The position numbers were made by a program, and so were the translations under genes. Shown piece after piece: positions 7,675 to 17,003 of a stretch of 64,000 nucleotides of DNA. Source of the stretch: Roseiflexaceae bacterium (lineage in GTDB: Bacteria; Chloroflexota; Chloroflexia; Chloroflexales; Roseiflexaceae); contig CANJHS010000004.1 in assembly GCA_947474225.1 (NCBI GenBank), forward strand, positions 19,538-83,537, given 5' to 3'. Position 1 is the stretch's first letter, and each line of letters opens with the position of its first letter. The notes below the pieces were generated by a model. The model was given only the letters and a program-made list of their open reading frames with translations, made no database searches and was not told the DNA's origin.

Positions 7675-9150
7675 TTAGCACCCGTTTTTGAGCACTCTAC
7701 ACCGGTCGAAAAACGTGCCCCCCAACTCCCATAACCGCTGCGGAAGAGAAAATTGCCACTGCCACAACGCTGGCCATTGTAACCCACGCCGTACATTTGT
7801 CAGCCCGTTGAATATGGTTCCGTTTACGATCAACCCCATGTTCCACAGGATGAAAAAAGCAACGAGACTCAGGGCAGTCAAGCGCGCACGCCTCCTTTTT
7901 AGCTTGGAAAGGAGGTACGCACCACCAACGATAAAAAACGGCGTACATTCAATATATCTGCGGAATCCAAATGCGCCACTGAGATGCCACGTTGTACCGA
8001 ATGCACCGTTGAGCCAAATTTGCACAACAAATGCGACGATCATGGGTACTCCATATGCTGGGAAGTCAATCGCAAAGAACACTAATCCCATAATGCCAAA
8101 CACCAGAATAGGACTCCACACAAGTGCTCCACGACTCCACGCAGGAATATTCACGGGCTCTGCCGGAACGTTGCACATGGGCTCAGGTGTCGGATCGAAA
8201 TCAATGAGCGTATCGATCGCATGTGGGCTGCACCAATTGAGTTTGCTCGACACTTCGCTTGCGGGTTTTGGTTCACCATTTATTGCGGTATACGCAATGA
8301 ACTGCGGCGATACGACGAGAGCAAGAGTGCCCACAAAGAACGCATAGTTGCGGAGGTGTACCCGTATGTTAGAAAAAAACGACATACGAGTTTGGATGAG
8401 CTCTAGAGCGACACTCGTCAGCGGCAGGACGGCCATCAAGATGAGCTGTTCACGTACCATAAACAAGCCGCCCAATGATGCGCCAATTGCGACCCATGGT
8501 TGCCAGCGGGTTGGATGTTCGGTGTGCCATATCCAAGCACGGACAAACAGCGCAGACACAAAAAACGCATTTGCATGGGCAAACGGCATTTGCACAGTCA
8601 TATAAAAGACTAAGGGTGTCGCGAGCCAAAATGCAATCGTCGCAACGGTGCTTTGCCAAGACGACACCCAGCGTGCTGCGATCCGGCGAACGATGAGCAG
8701 ACCCATATATGCGTAGACTGCTGATGCATAACACACCGCGCGTTGATACGGCCAGCTGTATCCATCAGCGGGTATCTGTTGGCCAAATCCCAACGCGTGC
8801 ACCCCGCGTAGCAGCACATCTGCGGTGATGAACCACGGGGACCAGAGCAATGCAGAACCGACTGGTGCGATATTGCCATAGAGTTGCGTTTTAGGACGTA
8901 TCCGATTGGGGAGGAGTAAGCTTTCGGCAATGCCTGATTTGGAGTTCAGTATAGCAAACGTACGATACTCGTTTGCAAAATCGACATCGTGGTCGAACCA
9001 CAGTGAACGAACCCATGAAAAGTATTGGACTTCGTCCGTGGCATACACCCGTGGGAAAGAGACGCCAAGGGATACGATGAACAGAACGCCGAGCAAAAGC
9101 TGCCCGGCGTCCTTTTCAACAATCTTACGAAGCGTTGCGTACATAGACAC
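7675..9150 (-). CDS. Polytopic membrane protein, GT-C glycosyltransferase-like
   Basis: The 491-residue product has about 10-12 hydrophobic segments. After the first membrane span comes an acidic pair in YATDEVQYFSWVRSL, which matches the first-loop DE motif of GT-C/PMT-like transferases that use polyprenyl-phosphate sugars. The next loop is long and charged. Further spans lie around 170-215, 235-260, 275-300, 350-395 and 420-450. It starts two bases after the stop of the secreted-protein gene upstream, so the two are co-transcribed. A protein- or glycan-glycosylating role is inferred from topology only. No standard PMT C-terminal MIR domain is present. Confidence 0.65.
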   Translation of the reverse strand: MSMYATLRKIVEKDAGQLLLGVLFIVSLGVSFPRVYATDEVQYFSWVRSLWFDHDVDFANEYRTFAILNSKSGIAESLLLPNRIRPKTQLYGNIAPVGSALLWSPWFITADVLLRGVHALGFGQQIPADGYSWPYQRAVCYASAVYAYMGLLIVRRIAARWVSSWQSTVATIAFWLATPLVFYMTVQMPFAHANAFFVSALFVRAWIWHTEHPTRWQPWVAIGASLGGLFMVREQLILMAVLPLTSVALELIQTRMSFFSNIRVHLRNYAFFVGTLALVVSPQFIAYTAINGEPKPASEVSSKLNWCSPHAIDTLIDFDPTPEPMCNVPAEPVNIPAWSRGALVWSPILVFGIMGLVFFAIDFPAYGVPMIVAFVVQIWLNGAFGTTWHLSGAFGFRRYIECTPFFIVGGAYLLSKLKRRRARLTALSLVAFFILWNMGLIVNGTIFNGLTNVRRGLQWPALWQWQFSLPQRLWELGGTFFDRCRVLKNGC

Positions 9151-9152
9151 AC

Positions 9153-11570
9153 TTACCGCTGGACGCGAATAAGCGGCACAAACAGGGTGTTTTCCACAGA
9201 GGTAACCGTTGTATCAAAGTAAATCGAAGTAGCAGTAGGATTACCGGCCCCATCCAGGAATTTTATATACGTTCTGTAGAACTCGCTACCGGTTGTTATG
9301 GGAGTGGTGTTCAGTCCGTTGTGCAAATTCCATGCAAACGAATTGTATGGCGACGGTGTTTTCACTGCAGCCCAATTGAGTGTGGTGTTTGTATCAGCGA
9401 GACAGCCAGTACTGGCAGCGGTACACACTGCATTTGCAACCCAAACCCCCCAATATTGGTGCGCGCCAGCGTCACCCGGATAGAGATTGTCGGTGATTGT
9501 ACCACCTGACAATGTTACTGTACTGTCATACGAACTCGCACCTGGAGTAAATGCGATGCCTGGGTTTGTAACAATCACCGGTGGGGTGTTGTCAAAGGTG
9601 AGACTTTCAATTAAACGGGTTTCTACGTTGCCTGCTCCATCTGTTAAAGCAACCGTCACACCCACTTTATTCGCTCTAATACTACTTTTGGTCAGGATAA
9701 CGGATTGGTTCGACCCTATCATTGACGGACTAAATGACGTCGTACTTTCGTTTATTTTGTAGCTATCGAGACCCGATGGATCGGATACGCCGGTGACGGT
9801 GAAGCGTCCTACTGTGTCGCGAACATACGCGCTGTCTGCATACGACGAACCGCCCATTGCGAGTCGATCATTATACTTTTGGATGTTGTATGGTGATGTG
9901 AGTGTTGCGGTAGCACCTACTAATGCTTCAGTATCTGTACTAATCTTGACACTCTCCCAGTCAGAAACTGTGTTTTTCGAAGCATCGAACATCTTGACAT
10001 GCACATAACTTTTGGCATTTGCGGCAAGTCCTGAGACAGAGATTGTAGGGTTATCGATATCGAATTTTTGGTAATCACTTGCTGTGAGCGCTGCCGTTGG
10101 CGGTGTAGCTGATGAAGACACTTTAGCAATATAGTATGCGGCAGTACAATCGGAGCTCACGTAGATAATACCTGACGCCTTGGTTTTGTTTATCGTGGCA
10201 GCGCCGTCTTCTAAAACCACAGTTGGGGTGCAGGTGTTGAGTGTGATGTTGAAGTTACCTGTGTTGGTCGTCCAAACAATATCTGCCCCATTTGGTTTCC
10301 AGAGAACCACAAACACACTGAGACGTGATCCAGAGCCATATGGACTAAAGAGGAGCGCAGGCTTACTTAATTCGACATTTGTAAAATTGTAGCCACTATT
10401 TATCCATTTGCTGTTCTCATAATTGGCAAGAATCAACCCTTGTAGGAATCTGTTTGTCCCGGCAAAATAGGCTTTGCCATCGGCATCTGCGACAATGCCA
10501 GTTCCATTGGCATCTTTACCATTGAATGCAGTGATTCGTTCTGGGTATAGTGTATCGTTGATACCTATCCATTTTTTTTGCGTTGTATCGTATTTCATTC
10601 CATATATAAATTTGGCTCCCGTTTCCTTTTCACCAGCAGTGTAGGTCGTGTACAAATTGCTATCGGCTCCGAGACGTGCTGATGGGTAATAACAGCCGTA
10701 GGGATACATCAGCAGTTTGTCATAGTCGCAAGGAAGAATATCCCAAGTGTTCGGTGATTTCGATACAGCACCCTTTAAAGTCTTGTTTACTGGATCAAGA
10801 AAAACATGAGCAGCAGTAAATTTGCTACCCAGTTCAAATGAACCAGACATATAGAAGCTACCATCTGGGAGTCCTTCGACGGAATCATTCGACGAATACT
10901 GCTGACCAAATGCTGGCATGCTCGAAAAATCGGCCCAACTTGCACTGGTGCTTACACCCGACTGCACACTTGCAATGGGAAGGACTGCATATTTGGAGTA
11001 CAGTTTTTGTCCTGCCACATATTTAGATGCAGTCATCAAGATATACTTGTCTGTAACAGCCATACCTCCGTGTGTGACATAATCATTACCGCCCGCAGGA
11101 AGGCCCGAAATAGTTGTTGCCTTGAGGCCTAAAAGTGGATTATTCACAGGTGCGGTTGCAGGAATGAAAACCGTCCTGAATCCACCCTTGGCAATTTTGC
11201 CGACATAGACATTGCCCAAGCTATCAGTTCGCGCAATTGCTGGTGTGATTTGGACACTAATTGCAGAATATGACTGACTATCACGATACGTTGCGAGAAT
11301 TTTGCAGTTTGGCGAGTTAGGATCAACCACATGAATGATAATCTGGGCTCTACTCTGCATATTGGCTTCAGATGAACCACCTGCATCGGCGAGAGCTACA
11401 TATATTAGGCCATTCCCGCTCAATGTAGCAGAGACTGTGTAGCTGAACCCAGTGTGTAAGTTACATGTACTCGCCCACTTTAACGAAGCTTGCGCTGGAG
11501 TCTGTGGGGTCAGTACTAAGGTTAGTCCCAGTAAGACTACTGCGAGAAAACGTTTGAAACTCTTGTACAT
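9153..11570 (-). CDS. Large secreted protein with Ig-like C-terminal region
   Basis: The 805-residue protein has a clear signal peptide (MYKSFKRFLAVVLLGLTLVL, cut probably after AQA near residue 28). Residues 30-460 look like a beta-propeller or beta-rich sensor, with many short Gly/Ser/Asp-rich strands such as YVALADAGG, LGNVYVGKIAKGG and GKAYFAGTN. From about 480 to 780 there are repeated fibronectin/Ig-like strands (FDIDNPTISVSGL, VGRFTVTGVSDPSGLDSYKIN, TVTLSGGTITDN). It ends in VENTLFVPLIRVQR, a hydrophobic PLI plus basic tail. No enzyme motif is evident. It is probably surface-exposed and is co-transcribed with the following membrane protein gene. Confidence 0.75.
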   Translation of the reverse strand: MYKSFKRFLAVVLLGLTLVLTPQTPAQASLKWASTCNLHTGFSYTVSATLSGNGLIYVALADAGGSSEANMQSRAQIIIHVVDPNSPNCKILATYRDSQSYSAISVQITPAIARTDSLGNVYVGKIAKGGFRTVFIPATAPVNNPLLGLKATTISGLPAGGNDYVTHGGMAVTDKYILMTASKYVAGQKLYSKYAVLPIASVQSGVSTSASWADFSSMPAFGQQYSSNDSVEGLPDGSFYMSGSFELGSKFTAAHVFLDPVNKTLKGAVSKSPNTWDILPCDYDKLLMYPYGCYYPSARLGADSNLYTTYTAGEKETGAKFIYGMKYDTTQKKWIGINDTLYPERITAFNGKDANGTGIVADADGKAYFAGTNRFLQGLILANYENSKWINSGYNFTNVELSKPALLFSPYGSGSRLSVFVVLWKPNGADIVWTTNTGNFNITLNTCTPTVVLEDGAATINKTKASGIIYVSSDCTAAYYIAKVSSSATPPTAALTASDYQKFDIDNPTISVSGLAANAKSYVHVKMFDASKNTVSDWESVKISTDTEALVGATATLTSPYNIQKYNDRLAMGGSSYADSAYVRDTVGRFTVTGVSDPSGLDSYKINESTTSFSPSMIGSNQSVILTKSSIRANKVGVTVALTDGAGNVETRLIESLTFDNTPPVIVTNPGIAFTPGASSYDSTVTLSGGTITDNLYPGDAGAHQYWGVWVANAVCTAASTGCLADTNTTLNWAAVKTPSPYNSFAWNLHNGLNTTPITTGSEFYRTYIKFLDGAGNPTATSIYFDTTVTSVENTLFVPLIRVQR

Positions 11571-11691
11571 TTGTCAACCCTTATTATCGTTTGGTAGATG
11601 TATTATAGTCCCACAATTTGCACCAATCAATATGTTCAGATGAGCAAAGCCTGATACTCACCAACAAAATTGCTTAGGTATAAGAGGTTGG

Positions 11692-12492
11692 CTAACATGG
11701 TTTTTGAACAGCGATAAGAATCATTGAACGAGACTTCCATAAAATTATCGTCACTAAAGCAATAGCCGCTTTGATAATCCAGCGGTGCGGTGCAGAAATG
11801 ATGCGTGGCCATTCGAGGCCAATCGGCTCATATGCCGCATGATATTGTTCGGCGATAACAGTGTATCCAGATGTACGTGCCATCCAGCCAAGTTGTTTCA
11901 TACTGAACAACCGACTGTGAGTGTAATAGCGTGCATCGGTACGTAGTGTCGCCCAGCATTCGAATTCATCGGTATGATCAAACGGCTGCCATAGCAATAC
12001 ATCAAACAACGTTCGCATTCTACTTTTGAAGTAGAACTGATTAGGTGTGCTGATAACCAGGTGGCCGCCAGGAACCAGCATGGTAGAAAACTGTTCGAGT
12101 GCGCCTAATGGTGGATTTGCAAGATGTTCTATGACTTCCGAAAAAATAATGATGTCGAACATACCAAGCGGATATGGAGGTTCCTCAATGTCAATATTCC
12201 ATCTACGCACCTCAACACCAAGCCGCTGCCATACTTCAGCTCGGTGCTCGGGAAAAATATCGGTACCGTACACGTCGTACCCTGCATTCACCAGCATTTC
12301 GGTGAATTGACCAGGATTCACCCCGATTTCGAGCACCTTTTTGCCAGGTAATGAAAGCAACATTGCCAACATCGCAGCGAATCTGATGCGGTGATATCGA
12401 TAATAGTCTGGCTTATTTGTTTTGCTGACGTCAGCGTACTGTCTGACGATTTTTGTGGCGCGAGTTTGGTGGGTAGTCATCTGGCTATTCAC
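11692..12492 (-). CDS. Class I SAM-dependent methyltransferase
   Basis: The 266-residue enzyme has motif I VLEIGVNPGQ (near 55), motif II Asp in VYGTDIFPE, and IIIFSEVIEHL for the post-I strand, followed by LVPGGHLVISTPN. This is the Methyltransf_11/23 type typical of glycan gene clusters. The C-terminus has a hydrophobic segment (IIKAAIALVTIILW) that could attach it to the membrane. The GTG at 12492 overlaps the upstream glycosyltransferase stop by eight bases, and an in-frame ATG lies at 12480. It is the last gene of the minus-strand glycan locus. Sugar O-methylation is likely but not shown. Confidence 0.8.
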   Translation of the reverse strand: MNSQMTTHQTRATKIVRQYADVSKTNKPDYYRYHRIRFAAMLAMLLSLPGKKVLEIGVNPGQFTEMLVNAGYDVYGTDIFPEHRAEVWQRLGVEVRRWNIDIEEPPYPLGMFDIIIFSEVIEHLANPPLGALEQFSTMLVPGGHLVISTPNQFYFKSRMRTLFDVLLWQPFDHTDEFECWATLRTDARYYTHSRLFSMKQLGWMARTSGYTVIAEQYHAAYEPIGLEWPRIISAPHRWIIKAAIALVTIILWKSRSMILIAVQKPC

Positions 12493-13708
12493 TTACTGCT
12501 GTGCGACATACCGCAATCAGGCGGGTAGCGCGATTCTGATATGTATGGGGTGATACTGCGTTCAAGCCACGTCCAGCTATGTCTTTACGCAACTCGGGCG
12601 AGCGGATCAGTTTTGTGAGTTGCGCAGTGAGCGAATCAAGATTCCCACGCTCAAAGACGCATGCACCGTCAGAACCGATAATTTCGCGCAGTGACTGCAT
12701 TTCGGGGCAAAGAACGACACGTCCAGTAGCCATGTATTCAAACAGCTTCAACGGTGAGGCGGTTTCGTCGGTTACCGTGTCGGGGATAACCAAAATATCA
12801 CTCGCCGCCATGTACTGTGCAACAACCGTTTGTGACTGCACACCGGTAAAAAACACTGCATCTTGAAGCCCCAAGGAAGCAACTTGCAACACGAGTACCG
12901 CTATCTCTTGCGGACGACCACCGACAAAGTACATGCGTGACTTGGCTCTGCATTCTTGATCGAGCTGTGCAAAGGCTTGCACGAGAAGTTCTAATCGTCG
13001 ATATGCAAAGGTAAGCCCTGCGTAGCATATGACATTCAGATCACGGGGAATAGCCAATGCATCGCGGGCAACCACAGCATCACTCTGGTGGTATATTGTT
13101 GCATTATATGCATCAGGTAAAATGTCGACCGTCGCTGCCATACGTAAGCCTTGCTTTTCGAGCAGTTGACGAAAGGTGCTTGTGAGAGAAACTAATCGTG
13201 CAGGCATACTCAGGGTAACAGTGTCGATTCGTTGGACAAGCGCGGCCGCCCAGACCTCTTTGGGCCGTGAGTGATTGGTCGATTCAAGATGATGAACCTC
13301 GTAAACGACTTGTGCACGTAACCAGCGGGGAGCCCACTGCGATAACCAATACGCGCAAATCACTTCACGTACATAAATGACAGCTGTGCGCGTGCCGCGG
13401 AGCTGTTGGACCCACAACAATACAAATACTATCCACGCGAAAACAGAGCGTTCTGCATAATACCAGAGTGTCGATTTGTGTAGTCGTGATAACCTGCCAA
13501 TACCAATGCGCGGGATGTATGTGACTCCAAGCGCATCAAATGGATTGTGTGCCGATGTCATCCGTGGGATGATGATTTGTAAGTCTGCATATTGCGACCG
13601 TAATTCACACAGGGTGGAATACGTCTGTACAGCGTTCGCTGACCCTAGGGTTAAACTTGTCGGATACGCGACATAACATATACGCATGGGTGTTTGTTCT
13701 TGTGTCAT
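12485..13708 (-). CDS. GT4-family glycosyltransferase
   Basis: The 407-residue GT-B enzyme has N-terminal ICYVAYPTSLTLGSANAVQT and, in the C-terminal half, VICYAGLTFAYRRLELLVQA, then FTGVQSQTVVAQYMAASDILVIP and ETASPLKLFEYMATGRVVL, the E-x7-E nucleotide-sugar region of GT4/GT1 families. A hydrophobic segment near residues 100-120 could be membrane-associated. The start at 13708 is set by an ATGA overlap with the upstream gene's stop. Starts further upstream in the same frame would sit inside that gene. The product transfers a sugar from an activated donor to the growing surface glycan. Confidence 0.85.
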   Translation of the reverse strand: MTQEQTPMRICYVAYPTSLTLGSANAVQTYSTLCELRSQYADLQIIIPRMTSAHNPFDALGVTYIPRIGIGRLSRLHKSTLWYYAERSVFAWIVFVLLWVQQLRGTRTAVIYVREVICAYWLSQWAPRWLRAQVVYEVHHLESTNHSRPKEVWAAALVQRIDTVTLSMPARLVSLTSTFRQLLEKQGLRMAATVDILPDAYNATIYHQSDAVVARDALAIPRDLNVICYAGLTFAYRRLELLVQAFAQLDQECRAKSRMYFVGGRPQEIAVLVLQVASLGLQDAVFFTGVQSQTVVAQYMAASDILVIPDTVTDETASPLKLFEYMATGRVVLCPEMQSLREIIGSDGACVFERGNLDSLTAQLTKLIRSPELRKDIAGRGLNAVSPHTYQNRATRLIAVCRTAVSE

Positions 13709-14922
13709 ATAGATGTGTAGATATCCAATAGAGTGGCTGCAATGACGTGACTGCGGAATTCCAAGGCGAACGGCACACAACGTTCAGCCAGTTGAGCATG
13801 TTTTTCCATTACTTCGAGTATCCCTGCACAGATTGCACTACTACTGTGCGGTGCAACAACAACCCCACAAGCGGCATCTCTGACATAATCACTTGCACCA
13901 GTAGTGGCTGTGACAATCGGGGGCGTACCTACTGCTGCTGATTCGATGACAACACGACTAAATGACTCTGCTATTGAGGGTACGATGGTTGTGTCACTGC
14001 CCGCCAGGTACGCGCGTGCTTCGTGATGTGGTATGCCTCCGACGAAGTGAACACGGTGTGAAACACCCAATAACTTGGCTTTGTCGGCCAAATACGCTCC
14101 ATAGTCACCATACTTCGGCGTTGTACGATTATGCCCTACGACGAGGACATGCACGTTTAACCCTGCGGCTACCGTAGCAGGAACAGCCTCAATGATATAT
14201 TCAATTCCCTTAAACGGATGCAGACGATTGAGGCTCAGCACGATGGTAGCATCTGTCGATATCGCATAGGTTTGACACAGGAATGCCCGAGAAGCAGTTT
14301 TTTCGGCTGCCAGGGATGTTTCAGAAGAAACAAAGGAGTGTGCGGTGATGTTATAAGGAACCGCCGTGAGACGTTTTGCTGGCGCTCCATAGGTCAACGC
14401 CAATGCTTCGATTTGACGTGAATCTGCACGTACCGCATCTGCTCGCGCAAGCAAGTAACGAATCAATACCCGTACGGTTCGATAGCGCGCATAGCCATAG
14501 TCGAATGCAGGTACACGCATAATATCTGCACCTGGGAGAGTCACCGCAAGCCGACTAGTTGTGGGTTTTGTCAGTTGGACGACGATTCCCAGCGGAAATG
14601 CAGTTTCGACATGGATGACATCGTAAGGCTGTTGCGTCCGAAAAAATTGACCAAAGCTCTGTATTGCGCCCCAAAAATAAGGATAGCCGGTAAGCCAGTT
14701 CCCAATACGGTTTATGGCAGCAACAAAACGTGATTTGCGCGTGGGAAGTGCATAAACAGGTATACCTCCAACGACACGAGCACTGATTTGTCGTGTCGTC
14801 GACGTCATGGTGGCGATGTCTACCGTGTGCCCCTGGGCACACCACTCGGCAATCACTTCGGTATGGATTTGATTGCCGAGAGCGTTGTCGTCATAGCGTG
14901 GGATGCAGTAAAGTATCCGCAT
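13705..14922 (-). CDS. GT4-family glycosyltransferase
   Basis: This 405-residue GT-B glycosyltransferase has the N-terminal domain ILYCIPRYDDNALGNQIHTE and acceptor-side DVIHVETAFPLG. The C-terminal domain contains VLSLNRLHPFKGIEYIIEAV, VHFVGGIPHHEARAYLAGSD and PSIAESFSRVVIESAAVGTP (E-x7-E). The ATG at 14922 has AGGAG six bases upstream and is preferred over the TTG at 14925. The stop overlaps the next start as ATGA. Donor and acceptor are not predictable. Confidence 0.88.
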   Translation of the reverse strand: MRILYCIPRYDDNALGNQIHTEVIAEWCAQGHTVDIATMTSTTRQISARVVGGIPVYALPTRKSRFVAAINRIGNWLTGYPYFWGAIQSFGQFFRTQQPYDVIHVETAFPLGIVVQLTKPTTSRLAVTLPGADIMRVPAFDYGYARYRTVRVLIRYLLARADAVRADSRQIEALALTYGAPAKRLTAVPYNITAHSFVSSETSLAAEKTASRAFLCQTYAISTDATIVLSLNRLHPFKGIEYIIEAVPATVAAGLNVHVLVVGHNRTTPKYGDYGAYLADKAKLLGVSHRVHFVGGIPHHEARAYLAGSDTTIVPSIAESFSRVVIESAAVGTPPIVTATTGASDYVRDAACGVVVAPHSSSAICAGILEVMEKHAQLAERCVPFALEFRSHVIAATLLDIYTSI

Positions 14923-14925
14923 CAA

Positions 14926-15762
14926 CTACTCCTGTGGTCCTGTTTTGCCCTTCTTGTAGGCTAACATGACATACATAGGATCAGTCGAATCAAACATTTC
15001 TTCGAGGGGGTGGATGATCCACGCAAGAAGGATGTCTTTGATAACAAAGATGCGCCAATATTTTGTCAGTTTCGTCTCGTGGTAACGACCATTGAGGAAA
15101 CTTCTGCCGAAGGCACTGCGTGCGGTGACAATTGCATGTGCTGGGTCCAGGTAGACCTGCTTGAGATCTTCATCGGTGTAAAAGCGGAAAAACGAACCGC
15201 TCTTGCCAACCTGGTCGAATGTATTTTTGGCGACTTGGGCAAAATTACGGATGCCCTTCATAAAACTCGTACGCTCGGTGCTTGTGTAGGGAAGCGTCAT
15301 TACTGCTACCCCATCATCCGAGAGGACACGGGCAATCTCGCGGCCTACCGCATGATCGTCTGGAATATGTTCGAGGGAAGATACTGCACTGATGCGTCTG
15401 ACCACGCCATCGCGAAACGGCATTTTGGTGGCATCTGCAACGATGGGAATCAATCGACCATCACCCGGTTGGGCAGTTTCGCGGCGCTTTTGTGCTTGCC
15501 AGCGTACGCGGTCTGCATCAAGTTCAATGATGATGACATCGAGCCCTGTTTTCGTCAACATATGGGGATAGGTAGAAGTTCCAGACCCTATATCAACAAT
15601 AATATCTCCAGGTTTTGCCTGCAGATGACGCGTGACCCATGGGTACTCGATGATGCGCCACAAACTGAAATCGTTGACGGTGCGCCACAAAATGCGCGGA
15701 CCATTCAGTGAAATTTCAAAAAGTAGCGCCCGTATACTCGACAATGTCACCATAATCCGCAT
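14926..15762 (-). CDS. Class I SAM-dependent methyltransferase
   Basis: The 278-residue protein has motif I IIVDIGSGTSTYP (near 55), the acidic IIELDADRV after strand 2, ADATKMPF, then AVSSLEHIPD and LSDDGVAVMTLPY. This is the Methyltransf_11 architecture. It sits between two GT4 genes in the glycan locus, so a sugar or lipid-linked acceptor is probable. Two in-frame starts are plausible: 15762 (AGAGGAA is only two bases away) and the ATG at 15753, which has better spacing. The gene is three bases upstream of the next start. Confidence 0.8.
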   Translation of the reverse strand: MRIMVTLSSIRALLFEISLNGPRILWRTVNDFSLWRIIEYPWVTRHLQAKPGDIIVDIGSGTSTYPHMLTKTGLDVIIIELDADRVRWQAQKRRETAQPGDGRLIPIVADATKMPFRDGVVRRISAVSSLEHIPDDHAVGREIARVLSDDGVAVMTLPYTSTERTSFMKGIRNFAQVAKNTFDQVGKSGSFFRFYTDEDLKQVYLDPAHAIVTARSAFGRSFLNGRYHETKLTKYWRIFVIKDILLAWIIHPLEEMFDSTDPMYVMLAYKKGKTGPQE

Positions 15763-15787
15763 TTCCTCTCAATCCAATGCTCGAATA

Positions 15788-17002
15788 TTATAGCACAGCA
15801 GCGCGTTGGAACCTGCTGATATGTGACTGATATGCGTCCAAGGTTGTCTGAGCAACCACATCTGGGTCATATGTAGCATGTACATGCGTCTTGCCGCGGG
15901 TGACGAGTTCTGCACGAAGCTGTTCATTTTGGAGCAACACAAGAATTTGGGCAGCGAGGTCTGCCGGGTCGTTGTAACGCGTCAACAGTCCGGTTTGCAT
16001 GTCTGTAACAATCTCGTTCCCAGCGGCGCAATCTGTCGTCACGACGGCGCATCCTGCCGCCATTGCCTCGATGGGAGGAATACCGAACCCCTCGTACCGG
16101 CTTGGGGCAACGAGCAGATGCGCTGATTCGAGCAGCAGTACTTTGGTTGCTTCATCGACTTTGGTGCGGATATCGATGACATCGCGAACCCCGAGTGCAG
16201 ACGCACGTGCTTCGAGTGCATCGAGTTGGCTTGTGTTGTGCGTAACGATAACAACGCGAATATCCGCAATGGTATTTTTGATAGTCGGGAGTGCATCGAC
16301 GAGGATGTCCCAGCCTTTCCGGGGGACAAGCTGCCCTATGAATATCAGGGTTGGATGGTTGGCTCGTTGTATCGGGGGTGGGGTCTGGTATTGGGTCAGA
16401 ACAATCGAATTTGGGATAATCGAGATCTGTTCAGCTGGAAAACCTAATGTGTGGATTATTGATTTTTCATGATTTGAGAGCGCAAAAATGCCGTTGTATC
16501 GGAGTAATGGTGCGTGAATGAAAAAATTTCGAAATGTACGACGTGGGTGTTTACCGGCGAGCAGGGAGTTCCAAAGAGATGATCTATCCATGTAGAGCTT
16601 CTCGGGCGTCAGTGGATTGTCAAGAGGTTGTTCTCGATCAACCACGAGATCACCATCGTGCAATATTCCATGCGGAGTCAACACCATGGGGATTTTGCCA
16701 CGCCAATGCAACTGGGCTTGATAAGCCAACAAATGACGCAGATGATGTACGTGAATAATGTCTGGTTGAGGGAGTGCCCCTGCTAATCGCCAGAGATCAT
16801 ATGATGCAAACCCAAATGTACGACAACGGTATATTGTTAATCTTGGTGAATGCAGTTCGATTTGCGGCTGCGTACGGTCGTGCCAATATTCAATGGCATG
16901 CACGGTGTGCCCTTGTGCAGCCAAGGTCCGTGCCAGCACGAACTCGGGACGGCTTGGGTAGCGCGAATCAAATCCATATGTCGATATCTGGATTATCTGC
17001 AT
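15788..17002 (-). CDS. GT4-family glycosyltransferase
   Basis: This 404-residue GT-B enzyme has the N-terminal IIQISTYGFDSRYPSRPEF, then DIIHVHHLRHL and VLTPHGILHDGD. The C-terminal donor-binding domain contains LIFIGQLVPRKGWDILVDAL and APSRYEGFGIPPIEAMAAG, with the E-x7-E pair, then AGNEIVTDMQTGLL. The start has GAGG eight bases upstream and lies one base after the upstream gene's stop. It is strongly a GT4 member, probably adding a hexose in surface glycan assembly. Confidence 0.9.
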   Translation of the reverse strand: MQIIQISTYGFDSRYPSRPEFVLARTLAAQGHTVHAIEYWHDRTQPQIELHSPRLTIYRCRTFGFASYDLWRLAGALPQPDIIHVHHLRHLLAYQAQLHWRGKIPMVLTPHGILHDGDLVVDREQPLDNPLTPEKLYMDRSSLWNSLLAGKHPRRTFRNFFIHAPLLRYNGIFALSNHEKSIIHTLGFPAEQISIIPNSIVLTQYQTPPPIQRANHPTLIFIGQLVPRKGWDILVDALPTIKNTIADIRVVIVTHNTSQLDALEARASALGVRDVIDIRTKVDEATKVLLLESAHLLVAPSRYEGFGIPPIEAMAAGCAVVTTDCAAGNEIVTDMQTGLLTRYNDPADLAAQILVLLQNEQLRAELVTRGKTHVHATYDPDVVAQTTLDAYQSHISRFQRAAVL

Positions 17003-17003
17003 C

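Noticed and set aside
7688..8347. 219-residue ORF antisense to the GT-C-like membrane protein
   Set aside because: It is a shadow frame of a strongly hydrophobic protein on the other strand, with no domain and no start signal.
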